Shown here in pieces: positions 44,640-52,876 of a stretch of DNA of 64,000 nucleotides. The position numbers and the translations under genes were made by a program. A model generated the notes under the pieces. It ran no database searches and was not told the DNA's origin. It was given only the letters and a program-made list of their open reading frames with translations. The number at the start of each line of letters is the position of its first letter. Position 1 is the first letter of the stretch. Origin of the DNA: Paraburkholderia guartelaensis (GTDB lineage: Bacteria; Pseudomonadota; Gammaproteobacteria; Burkholderiales; Burkholderiaceae); assembly GCF_004353905.1 (NCBI RefSeq), contig NZ_SMOD01000001.1, positions 248,001 through 312,000 on the forward strand, given 5' to 3'.

Positions 44640-46244
44640 ATGACAAAACCAGCTACGTGGTTTCCGGTTCGCAAGTCCCTTTGGTCGGGCCTGACGCCCA
44701 CGCTCACCGCCATCGTCACGTTCGTGTGCGCCGCCAGTTTGCTGTTGCTCGCGGCGGCCGCCGGCGTGAGGGAAGGCGACAAGTCGATCCGCAAGCATGA
44801 AGGTCTGATCGCGCAGGATATGGTGTCCGCGATCGAGCACATTCTCGATAGCGTGCTCACCGCGCAAAGCGCCGCGTTGGCCGCGCTTCCGGGGCAACCC
44901 TGCGAGCGTGTGGCGCGGCAGTTCGCCGAGTTGAGAACGCACGTCAACTATGTGCGCGGCATCAATCTCGTGGCGAACGGGCGGGTCTACTGTTCATCCG
45001 CGCTCGGCCCCTACGACCTGCCGCTTGCCCCGTTCTTCACGCAAGTACCGGCAAGCACTGCGATCACGCTGATCGGCGGCTCGCCCTGGCAGGCGCACGT
45101 GCCGGTCATGCCGCTCTATGTACCCACCGGCGAGAACGTCGGCCTGCTTTACGTGATCGAGTCGGCGTATTTGGCCGATGCGCTTGCGCACGGCGTGCGC
45201 TACGGCGCGGGCCGCGTCACGCTTTCCGTGCCGGGCGCTGCGGCGATAGACGACCGTGGCGCGCTGCTCGCCGCCGGCGACCTTGCGCGCCACGCGGGCG
45301 CGCGCGCCACGTCCTCGCGTTGGGGCTTCGCCGTCGACGTGGCGTTCGCGGCAAGCGCGTATCGCGACGCACGCTGGAAATATGGTCTGCGCTTTGGCGC
45401 GGCGGCGCTGCTCATCGATCTGCTGATTGGCGCGGCCTGGCTCATCGCGTTCGCGCCGCGCCGGCTGCTGCTCTCGGCGGTGCGCCGCGGACTGCGGCAC
45501 GGCCAGTTTCATGTGGTCTACCAGCCCGTGGTCGAACTGGCGACAGGCCGCGTGAGCGGCGCGGAGGCGCTCATTCGCTGGACCCATCCGAAATTCGGCG
45601 CGGTGAGTCCCGCCGTGTTCATGGCCGACGTGGAGGGCAGCCGCCTGCTCGGGCCGGTCACGCGTTTCGTGCTCGAACGCGCAACCACGGAGATGGTACG
45701 CGCGACCGCAGTGCGTCCGTTTCACCTCGCCGTCAACGTTGCGCCGCTGGACTTCGAGCGCAAGGACTTCGTTGCGGACGTGCTCGGGGCAGTCGAGCAC
45801 CTGCCGCCGGACATCATCCTGATTCTCGAAGTGACCGAGCGTTTCCTGCTCGAACAGCGCGCCCGCACGGAGGCGGTGTTCGAGACGCTGAAGGCGCGCG
45901 GCGTGAAATTCGCCATCGACGACTTCGGCACGCACCACAGCAACCTCGACACGCTCGGGCGCTTTCCGTTCGACTACGTGAAGATCGACGGGCAGTTCGT
46001 CCGGCAACTCGAGCGGCGCGGCGATCAGCTCGTCAAGGGGATCGTGGCGCTGGCCAGTCACTTCGACATGGAGATCATTGCGGAGGGCGTCGAGACCGAG
46101 GCGCAACACGACATGTTGCAGCGACTGGGCATTCGCTATGCGCAGGGGTATTTCTACCGGCGGCCGGGCTCGGCTGCGAGTATTGCCGAAATGCAGCGCG
46201 ACGCGAGTCTCGTGCGTTATGCGTTGTCTTCTCCCGTGCGTTAG
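44640..46244 (+). CDS. EAL c-di-GMP phosphodiesterase with CSS-motif periplasmic sensor
   Basis: A 534-residue membrane protein. A first helix (about 22-45) and a second (about 250-270) enclose a periplasmic CSS-motif sensor with Cys-Ser-Ser in RVYCSSALG, the redox/disulphide-sensing kind. The cytoplasmic EAL domain follows, with EALIRW, LEVTERFLLE, the metal motif AIDDFGTHHSN and IAEGVETEAQ. These catalytic residues look complete, so it should cleave c-di-GMP. I take the ATG at 44640; a GTG two codons earlier is possible. It may oppose the SiaD cyclase at the other end of the window, though no direct link is visible. Confidence 0.92.
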   Translation: MTKPATWFPVRKSLWSGLTPTLTAIVTFVCAASLLLLAAAAGVREGDKSIRKHEGLIAQDMVSAIEHILDSVLTAQSAALAALPGQPCERVARQFAELRTHVNYVRGINLVANGRVYCSSALGPYDLPLAPFFTQVPASTAITLIGGSPWQAHVPVMPLYVPTGENVGLLYVIESAYLADALAHGVRYGAGRVTLSVPGAAAIDDRGALLAAGDLARHAGARATSSRWGFAVDVAFAASAYRDARWKYGLRFGAAALLIDLLIGAAWLIAFAPRRLLLSAVRRGLRHGQFHVVYQPVVELATGRVSGAEALIRWTHPKFGAVSPAVFMADVEGSRLLGPVTRFVLERATTEMVRATAVRPFHLAVNVAPLDFERKDFVADVLGAVEHLPPDIILILEVTERFLLEQRARTEAVFETLKARGVKFAIDDFGTHHSNLDTLGRFPFDYVKIDGQFVRQLERRGDQLVKGIVALASHFDMEIIAEGVETEAQHDMLQRLGIRYAQGYFYRRPGSAASIAEMQRDASLVRYALSSPVR

Positions 46245-46281
46245 TACGAATATGCATGAATTTGTCGTGCATAACGAATCA

Positions 46282-46310
46282 CGTAAGCCGTTGCGAAATA
46301 CCGGCTTACG
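46282..46310. terminator. hairpin between convergent EAL and secreted protein genes
   Basis: CGTAAGCCG, 11-base loop, CGGCTTACG: a perfect 9-base stem in the 158-base gap between the two stop codons, about 38 bases after the EAL gene. A run of T is lacking. Confidence 0.55.
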
Positions 46311-46402
46311 GGAAGTCTGCAATCCTTACCTAAACTTGACTGCAAAAGCGCACTTAATTCCGGTTAAGCTTTTTCCACGACGGTTAAATAAAGTACGCGG
46401 AT

Positions 46403-46939
46403 TTAGAAGCCGCGCCGAACCGTAACTGTTGCGCCTGTACTATGCGAATGAAGAACGGCGACGCGTGCGGTCGCGGAAAACACCCACTCGTCAACGGTCA
46501 GCGAAAGCCTGCGCTGAGGCTGTGCGCCGATGTTCAACGTGCTGTCCGGCACCTCAAGAATCGAGATTTGCGGCGCTGTCGAAGGGCCCATCTGCAAATA
46601 ATCTGAAGTTGGCCGCGCAGCCTGCTGCGCACTGTAACTGCTTCCAGGCGCGGATTTCACGAAGTCGTAATGGTATTTGTCTCGTGCCACAGGCGCGCTA
46701 TAAAAACTTTCGACTTGCGCGTAAAACGGCTTTGGCTGATTCGCCTGATATTCCATTTCGTACCGGTGCAGGTACGCCAGAGGCTCCGGTGGCAGCACTG
46801 GAACCACTTCCATAGGCATGGACGGGATATTGGCGACCGTCATGGTTTCGGGAATGTTCACACCGGTGCTCTGAGCGAATGCATAACCGCTCAGCATAAA
46901 AAAGGCTGCACCGACAATCTTTTCGTTCAGGCACGTCAT
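46403..46939 (-). CDS. secreted protein of unknown function
   Basis: A 178-residue exported protein. The start at 46939 is set by GGAGG seven bases upstream, after an unusable ATG closer to it. The signal peptide MTCLNEKIVGAAFFMLSGYA ends at FAQ. The mature protein has Pro/Met-rich (NIPSMPMEVVPVLPPEP) and Tyr-rich segments and ends in beta-like VAVLHSHSTGATVTVRRGF, possibly an outer-membrane-type C-terminus with final Phe. No family recognised. It lies convergent with the EAL phosphodiesterase. Confidence 0.55.
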   Translation of the reverse strand: MTCLNEKIVGAAFFMLSGYAFAQSTGVNIPETMTVANIPSMPMEVVPVLPPEPLAYLHRYEMEYQANQPKPFYAQVESFYSAPVARDKYHYDFVKSAPGSSYSAQQAARPTSDYLQMGPSTAPQISILEVPDSTLNIGAQPQRRLSLTVDEWVFSATARVAVLHSHSTGATVTVRRGF

Positions 46940-47275
46940 GAGCATGCCTCCAATGACGAACTCGAAACATCAAACTGTCGAACGTTCCTGCCGAACAGAC
47001 TGCCTTTGCATCACGTGCACCAATGCATTCTAGTACCTGATTTGCTTCCTGCTAGCCTAATGTGTGCGCACGTTATTCAGATGGATGCGAAGTCCACCAG
47101 CTAACAGGTGACGTGCAACGTCGTTGCCTAACATCGCAGACGTTATGACCGATTCAGGCGGCGGGAAGACCACCCGCGGCGGAAGAAATTGCGGATGGCC
47201 GTGCGGATATCCGATGTGCCGGCGCCAGGTTCGCGCGAACGAGCGCCAACCCATTGGGGAAAATACGAGTGCGGC
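46940..47275. other. 336-base intergenic region
   Basis: No gene, RNA or clear operator is supported here. It lies upstream of the secreted protein (46939) and downstream of the MocR gene (47276), so it must hold the promoter of the former. A 65-codon open frame at 47057-47254 has no ribosome site or family-like sequence and is judged spurious. Confidence 0.5.
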
Positions 47276-48703
47276 CTAGATCGTGCCGAAGAGCGCGCGC
47301 GGCCGGTCCTGCAGTGTGCGAGCGAGAACCTTCAGTGCGCGCGCGAGTTGCTCCCGCGAGGTTGCACACGCGAGGTTGATACGCACGCCGTGTTCGAGCG
47401 TCGAGCGGTCCACTGCGAACGCCGAGGCGGGCATGGTGTTCACGCCGCGCGCGAGTGCGTTGGCGGCGAAATCGTCGGAACGCCACGGCGCCGGTACACG
47501 CAGCCAGACGAACATGCACGCCGGGTCGCTGTTGAGCAACTCGCGCGGCAAGATCTGGAGCGCGAGTTCCTGCCGTGCCTGCAGCTCCGCACGCTGCGCT
47601 TCGAGTATGAGGTGTGCGGTGCCGTCCTCGATCCAGCGCGTGGTGATGAGCGTGGTGAGCGGCGCGGGCATCCAGGCCGTCGTGCGCACGGCTTCGGCAG
47701 CGAGTGCAGCGCCATGCGGCGGCGTGAGCAAATAGCCGATGCGCAGCCCCGGCGCGAGCACTTTCGAGGTGGAGGCCACGTGGAGGGTCAGCTCGGGGCA
47801 CAGGCTCGCGATGGTCGGCAGGCGCTTGCGCAGCAGCGGCCCATATACGTCGTCCTCGATGATGGCAACGTGATGCCGCCGCGCGATCTCCACGAGCGCG
47901 AGGCGCCGCTCGAGGCTCATCGTGACCACACTCGGGTTCTGCAGGTTCGGCACTGTGAAGATGGCCTTCACCGGCATGCGGCGGCAGGCGTCTTCGAGCT
48001 GATCGGGCAGGAGGCCTTCGGCGTCGCTCGGGATACCGACCAGCTCGAACTGGAACACGGGGGCGAGCGCCTTGAGGCCGTAGTAGGTCAGCTTGTCGGA
48101 AAGGATCACGCCTTCGTGTCCCATCAGGCTGCTCAGGACCGCATAGAGGCCGTGCTGCGCGCCGCTCGTCACGACGAGATTCTCGGGCGAGGGCGTGAAG
48201 CCCGGCGCGGCAATCCACTGCGCGCCCGCCGCGCGCGCCCATTCGGCGCCTTGGGGCGGCTGGTATTCCTGCGTTTCCGCAAAGCGCGGGTCGCGCGAGA
48301 TCGACGCCATCGTGCGGGCGAGCTGCGCGAGAAATTCTCCGGTTGCCGGCCGGTTGACAGTGAGGTCCACCACGCCGCTCGCTTCAGCGTCGCTCGTCTG
48401 CGCGCCGCGCTGCGCCGCCGCGCCGACGGCAGGCATGGCCCCGCCGGTGACGATCGAGCCGCGCCGCTTGCTCGCGACTATCAGCCCGCGCGCCTGCAAC
48501 TCCTTATACGCGCGCGATACGGTGGAGACGTTGATACCCAGTTCCACGGCCAGATCGCGCTGCGGCGGCAAGCGGCTGCCGGGCGGGTACTGGCCGCTGC
48601 GCACCTGCTCCTCGAGATTGCGGGAGACCTCCAGATACGTGGCTTGACGACCCTTTGTCTGGATATTGTCATCCGATTTTGTCTGGTAATCGTCGGCTTT
48701 CAT
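47276..48703 (-). CDS. MocR/GabR-type regulator (GntR winged helix plus aminotransferase domain)
   Basis: A 475-residue regulator. The N-terminal GntR winged helix (about 22-90; PPGSRLPPQRDLAVELGINV) is fused to a fold-type I aminotransferase domain with the PLP Lys at about 314 (STSKVLAPGLRIGY) and the Asp motif EDDVYGPL. It binds PLP and a small amino compound rather than catalysing. Start 48703 is preferred over an ATG seven codons earlier because GGAG precedes it. Divergent from the permease/oxidase genes at 48989, which it probably controls. Confidence 0.9.
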   Translation of the reverse strand: MKADDYQTKSDDNIQTKGRQATYLEVSRNLEEQVRSGQYPPGSRLPPQRDLAVELGINVSTVSRAYKELQARGLIVASKRRGSIVTGGAMPAVGAAAQRGAQTSDAEASGVVDLTVNRPATGEFLAQLARTMASISRDPRFAETQEYQPPQGAEWARAAGAQWIAAPGFTPSPENLVVTSGAQHGLYAVLSSLMGHEGVILSDKLTYYGLKALAPVFQFELVGIPSDAEGLLPDQLEDACRRMPVKAIFTVPNLQNPSVVTMSLERRLALVEIARRHHVAIIEDDVYGPLLRKRLPTIASLCPELTLHVASTSKVLAPGLRIGYLLTPPHGAALAAEAVRTTAWMPAPLTTLITTRWIEDGTAHLILEAQRAELQARQELALQILPRELLNSDPACMFVWLRVPAPWRSDDFAANALARGVNTMPASAFAVDRSTLEHGVRINLACATSREQLARALKVLARTLQDRPRALFGTI

Positions 48704-48896
48704 GCAAGTATTAACTCCATACAAAACTCGATCGTCTGCCCCATTGCCATGCTCACGTGAGATGCCTCATCTGCGCCGCTGCCGTGCCTTTAGCCTAATA
48801 ATACGATATCTGGCAAGGACTTGGCTGCTTCTGTCGTGGGCCGAAAGACCATCCTCCAGGGAAATTCCTAGTCTCCGTACAAAGCCTTTTTAATTG

Positions 48897-48917
48897 CACA
48901 CAAAAAATTATTGTGTG
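48897..48917. promoter_or_regulatory. inverted repeat in MocR/permease divergent promoter
   Basis: CACACAA, seven bases, TTGTGTG: a perfect 7-base inverted repeat in the 285-base gap between the MocR gene and the permease start. A possible operator; MocR sites are more often direct repeats, so the assignment is weak. Confidence 0.35.
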
Positions 48918-48988
48918 AGTATGAATTCAAGGTTTTGTTCGGCCAGCAGCTCGGCGCAACACGCACTGTATTACAGGAGGACAGGCTC

Positions 48989-50401
48989 GTGGCAACCCGG
49001 CAACCCACATCCGCTTCAGGCAGCACATCCACACCCCTCGGACATTCGCTGCGCAAGCGGCACGTCACGATGATTTCGCTCGGCGGCATTATCGGCGCGG
49101 GACTCTTCGTCGGCAGCAGCGCCACCATCAACGCGATGGGGCCGGCTGCGTGCCTGAGCTATCTGCTGGCGGGCATCGTCGTGCTGTTTGTCATGCGCAT
49201 GCTCGGCGAGATGGCGCTCGCGCATCCGGGCGTCGGCTCGTTCACGGAGTTCACGCGCATTGGCCTTGGCGACTGGGCCGGTTTCACGAACGGCTGGCTC
49301 TACTGGTACTTCTGGGTGATCGTGGTCGCCGTGGAGGCGGTGGCGGGCGCGGGCATCCTGCAGCGCTGGATTCCCGCGCCGGTCTGGGTGATCGGGCTCG
49401 TGCTCCTTTCGTTCATGACGGTCGTGAACCTGCTCTCGGTGAAATCGTATGGAGAATTCGAGTACTGGTTCGCGTCGATCAAGGTGGCGGCGATCATCGT
49501 GTTCATCGTGGTGGGCGCGAGCTACCTGTTCGGGTTCAGTTCGTGGCACCAGACTGTGAACAACCTGAGCGGCGACCACGGCTTCATGCCGTTCGGCGCG
49601 ATGTCGATCTTCGCGGGCGTACCCACGGTGATCTTCGCCGTGGGCGGCGCGGAGATCGCGACCATCGCCGCGGCCGAATCCGACGATCCGGGCCGCAACG
49701 TGGCTTCGATGACGCGCTCGGTCATCCTGCGCGTCATCACGTTCTATGTCGGCTCGCTCTTCGTGATCGCGTGCATCGTGCCGTGGGCGAGCATCAAGGT
49801 GGGCTACTCGCCGTTCGTGGCGGCGCTCGAAACCATGCATATTCCAGGCGCTGCGGACATCATGAATGCGATCGTTCTGGTGGCCGTGCTCTCCGCGCTG
49901 AACTCCGGGCTCTATGTGTCCTCGCGCATCGTGTTCCGGCTCGCCGAGCGCCGCGACGCCCCGCGCGCGCTGCTCACGCTCTCGAAGAGCCGCGTGCCGC
50001 GTCTCGCCGTGCTCGCGAGCAGCATCGTCGGCTACGTGGCCATCGTCGCGGCGATCGTTTCGCCGCAGGGCGTGTTCCTCTATCTCGTCAGTGCATCCGG
50101 TGCGGTCATGCTGTTCGTGTATCTCTCCATCGCCGTTTCGCAGATCGTGATTCGCCGGCGCCTGGAGGCAACGGAGCCCGAACGGCTCACCTTCAAAATG
50201 TGGCTCTTTCCCTGGCTTTCGTGGGCCGTGGTGGCGGCCATTGCCGGCGTGCTCTGCGCGATGGGCTTCGATCACGCTCTCTCGGGCCAGCTCATGGCGA
50301 GCCTCGCGAGCCTGGCGCTGGTGTCGGCGGCTTACCTGCTCACACGCAAAAGGACTCACGTGCAGGAATTCCGTGAGCCTGCAACCAACTGGAAGAAGTA
50401 A
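48989..50401 (+). CDS. APC-family amino acid permease (GabP/AroP type)
   Basis: A 470-residue amino-acid:proton symporter with 12 membrane segments. The family hallmark SLGGIIGAGLFVGSSATI is near residues 29-46. The GTG at 48989 is chosen because AGGAGG lies eight bases upstream; the frame also stays open for 26 codons before it. Its stop overlaps the oxidase start (TAATG), so uptake and oxidation are coupled. Likely imports the amino acid that the DadA-like enzyme oxidises. Confidence 0.91.
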   Translation: MATRQPTSASGSTSTPLGHSLRKRHVTMISLGGIIGAGLFVGSSATINAMGPAACLSYLLAGIVVLFVMRMLGEMALAHPGVGSFTEFTRIGLGDWAGFTNGWLYWYFWVIVVAVEAVAGAGILQRWIPAPVWVIGLVLLSFMTVVNLLSVKSYGEFEYWFASIKVAAIIVFIVVGASYLFGFSSWHQTVNNLSGDHGFMPFGAMSIFAGVPTVIFAVGGAEIATIAAAESDDPGRNVASMTRSVILRVITFYVGSLFVIACIVPWASIKVGYSPFVAALETMHIPGAADIMNAIVLVAVLSALNSGLYVSSRIVFRLAERRDAPRALLTLSKSRVPRLAVLASSIVGYVAIVAAIVSPQGVFLYLVSASGAVMLFVYLSIAVSQIVIRRRLEATEPERLTFKMWLFPWLSWAVVAAIAGVLCAMGFDHALSGQLMASLASLALVSAAYLLTRKRTHVQEFREPATNWKK

Positions 50402-51633
50402 TGGCGCAAGTGGCTGTCATCGGCGCGGGCTTCGTGGGATTGTCGTGCGCGTACTGGCTCATGCGCGACGGGCACAGCGTGACGCTGTACGACGCGCAGG
50501 GGCCGGGCGAGGGCGCGTCATACGGCAACGCGGGCACGTTCGCGAACTATGCGTGCATTCCCGTGAACAACCCGGACGTGTTCCGCAACATCCCGCGCTT
50601 TCTATTCTCGTCGACGAGCCCGCTGCGCATCCGCTGGGGCGACGTGCCGGCGCTCGCGCCATGGCTCACGCGTTTCCTGCTGAGCGCCACGCCGCGCCGC
50701 TACGCGGGCAGCGTGAACGCGCTCGCGCAACTGCTCTCGCGCGCATTCGAAGGCTATCGCGAGCTGCTCAGCGTCGACGCGCTCGCGGCCTTCGTGCGTG
50801 AACGCGAATGCCTCTACCTGTATTCGAGCGCAGCGTCGTTCAAGGCCGCGCAGCCGGCGCTTGAGCTACGGCGCTCGCTCGGCGTGGCATTCGAAACGCT
50901 CTCGCGCAGCGAGATCGCACAACTGGAGCCCGGCCTCGCGCCACTCTTCCCCCAAGGCACGCTCTTCAAAGGCAGCTGGTTTCTGAGCGATCCGCGCGGC
51001 TTTCTGCAGGCCTTGCATGCGATGTTGACGCAGAGCGGTCTGGTGCACCGGCGCGTGGCCGTCGAAACGCTGAAGCCTGCGCCTGGCGCGGTGAAGCTGA
51101 TCGATACGGCGGGCGAGGCGCATGACGCGGAACAGGTCATTGTGTGCGCGGGCGCGTTTTCGGGGCGCCTCGCGCGCCAATGCGGCGACGCGGTGCCGCT
51201 AGGCATCGAGCGCGGCTATCACGTGCGCTTTCCTGGCACCGCTGATCGAATTTCGCGTCCGTGCGGCTGGGCCGAGCGCGGCTTCTACATGACGCCGATG
51301 GACGGCGGCATCCGCGCAGCGGGCACCGTCGAGCTGGCGGCCAACGGAGCGGGCAAGAATGCGGACCTGCTGCGCCTCTTGACGCGCTCCGCGCAGGAGG
51401 CGCTGCCCGGACTGCCCGAGCCGGACAGCGACTGGCTTGGTTTCAGGCCGAGCCTGCCTGACGCGCTGCCCGTGGTGGGCGCGTCGAGCCGCTCGCCGCG
51501 CGTGATCTATGCGTTTGGGCACCAGCATCTGGGCGTGACGCTCGGCGGCGTGACGGGCAGCGTGGTCGCCGATCTCGTTGCAAAGCGTGCGCCCCCCCTC
51601 GATCTCACGCCTTATAGTCCGCGACGTTTTTAA
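50401..51633 (+). CDS. DadA-like FAD-dependent D-amino acid dehydrogenase
   Basis: A 410-residue flavoprotein of the DadA family. The FAD motif is VAVIGAGFVGLSCAYWLMR at residues 3-21. Later GYHVRFPG and a C-terminal YAFGHQHLGVTLGGVTG contact the flavin. It oxidises a D-amino acid (or glycine/proline derivative) to a keto acid plus ammonia, passing electrons to the respiratory chain. Translation is coupled to the permease. The MocR regulator and binding protein beside it hint at a dedicated D- or unusual amino acid pathway. Confidence 0.9.
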   Translation: MAQVAVIGAGFVGLSCAYWLMRDGHSVTLYDAQGPGEGASYGNAGTFANYACIPVNNPDVFRNIPRFLFSSTSPLRIRWGDVPALAPWLTRFLLSATPRRYAGSVNALAQLLSRAFEGYRELLSVDALAAFVRERECLYLYSSAASFKAAQPALELRRSLGVAFETLSRSEIAQLEPGLAPLFPQGTLFKGSWFLSDPRGFLQALHAMLTQSGLVHRRVAVETLKPAPGAVKLIDTAGEAHDAEQVIVCAGAFSGRLARQCGDAVPLGIERGYHVRFPGTADRISRPCGWAERGFYMTPMDGGIRAAGTVELAANGAGKNADLLRLLTRSAQEALPGLPEPDSDWLGFRPSLPDALPVVGASSRSPRVIYAFGHQHLGVTLGGVTGSVVADLVAKRAPPLDLTPYSPRRF

Positions 51634-51709
51634 CCCATGATTCAAGCCACGTTCCAGCCAACAGCCACGTAACACCCACCGCAACAGTCTCCCAGCGAGG
51701 ATGAGCATC

Positions 51710-52858
51710 ATGAATCGCCGCACTCTCGTACTAACGATGGCCCTCGGGCTGATGGGCTTGCACGGCCCCGCGCAGGCGGCCGAGCCCGAGGTTGTGAAGA
51801 TCGGCTTCGCGGGTCCGCTCACCGGCCCGGTGGCACGTGTCGGCAAGGACTTGCAGTACGGCGCGCAGCTCGCGATCGACGAGGAGAACGCCAAACATCC
51901 TGTGATCGCGGGCAAGCCGGTGAAGTACGTGCTCGACGTGCAGGACGACCAGGCCGATCCGCATGTTGCCGTGCAGGTGGCGCAAAAGCTCGTGGACGAC
52001 GGCGTGGTCGGCGTGATCGGCCACTACAACTCGGGCTGCAGCATTCCCGCTTCGGCGGTCTATCACAACGCAAACGTGGCGATGATCACGCCGGGCTCGA
52101 CCAACCCGGCGCTGACCCAGCAGGGCTACGCGAACGTGTTTCGCACCATGGGCAACGACGGCATAGGAGGCGTCATCGCCGGCAAGTTCGCAGTGGAGCA
52201 GTTGAAGGCGAAACGCATCGGCATCATCGACGACCGCACGGCCTTTGGCCAGGGGCTCGCCGACGCCTTCGAAAAAGGCGCGAAGGAAGTCAACGGCAAT
52301 ATCGTCGACCGCGAGTTCACCAACGACAAGGCCGTGGATTTCCGTGCCATTCTCACGACGCTCAAGCAGAAGAACGTCGACGTGATTTTCTTTGGCGGCC
52401 TCGACGAACAGGGCGCGATGCTCGCCAAGCAGATGCGCACGCTCGGTATGCCGGCGCGGCTCTTCGGCGCGGGCGCATTGAAAAGCAATGCCTTCCTGCA
52501 GATCGCGGGCCCGGCGGGCGAGGGTACGCAGGACCTCGAACCGGGGCCGGCGCTCGACAAGCTGCCTTCCGCGCAGGCGTTCGCAAAGCGCTACAAGGCG
52601 CGCTTCAATCAGGATGTCGAACTGTATGCGCCATTCGCCTACGATGCCGCGCTCGCCATGCTGAAGGCGATTCGCGACGCCGATTCGCTCGACCGCGCGA
52701 AGATCGTCGCGAGCTTCCCGAAGGTGACCGTGGTAGGCGTGACGGGCAATATCGCGTTCGATCCGCACGGCGACCTCATCAAGCCGCCTTATACGCTCTT
52801 CGAGGTGCAGCAGGGGCAGTGGAAGAGCCTCAAGACGCTCGGGGGCAATGGCGTGTGA
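51710..52858 (+). CDS. branched-chain-amino-acid-type ABC binding protein (LivJ family)
   Basis: A 382-residue periplasmic binding protein of the Leu/Ile/Val type. The signal peptide (MNRRTLVLTMALGLMGLHGP) ends at AQA. The mature protein begins AEPEVVKIGFAGPLTGPVARVGKDL, the family start, and GHYNSGCSIPASAVYHNANV binds the amino-acid head group. Start 51710 is preferred; ATG 51701 would place the ribosome site too close. No LivHMGF genes follow, so it either shares another transporter or acts as a sensor feeding its own locus. Confidence 0.9.
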   Translation: MNRRTLVLTMALGLMGLHGPAQAAEPEVVKIGFAGPLTGPVARVGKDLQYGAQLAIDEENAKHPVIAGKPVKYVLDVQDDQADPHVAVQVAQKLVDDGVVGVIGHYNSGCSIPASAVYHNANVAMITPGSTNPALTQQGYANVFRTMGNDGIGGVIAGKFAVEQLKAKRIGIIDDRTAFGQGLADAFEKGAKEVNGNIVDREFTNDKAVDFRAILTTLKQKNVDVIFFGGLDEQGAMLAKQMRTLGMPARLFGAGALKSNAFLQIAGPAGEGTQDLEPGPALDKLPSAQAFAKRYKARFNQDVELYAPFAYDAALAMLKAIRDADSLDRAKIVASFPKVTVVGVTGNIAFDPHGDLIKPPYTLFEVQQGQWKSLKTLGGNGV

Positions 52859-52876
52859 AGCGCGCGTAGGGGCGTT

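Noticed and set aside
47057-47254. 65-codon minus-strand frame in the gap after the MocR gene
   Set aside because: No ribosome site, unusual composition and no recognisable family.
48654-48686. Direct repeat TTTGTCTGG, 24 bases apart, as MocR operator
   Set aside because: Both copies lie inside the MocR coding sequence and encode a repeated Gln-Thr-Lys; more likely coding coincidence.
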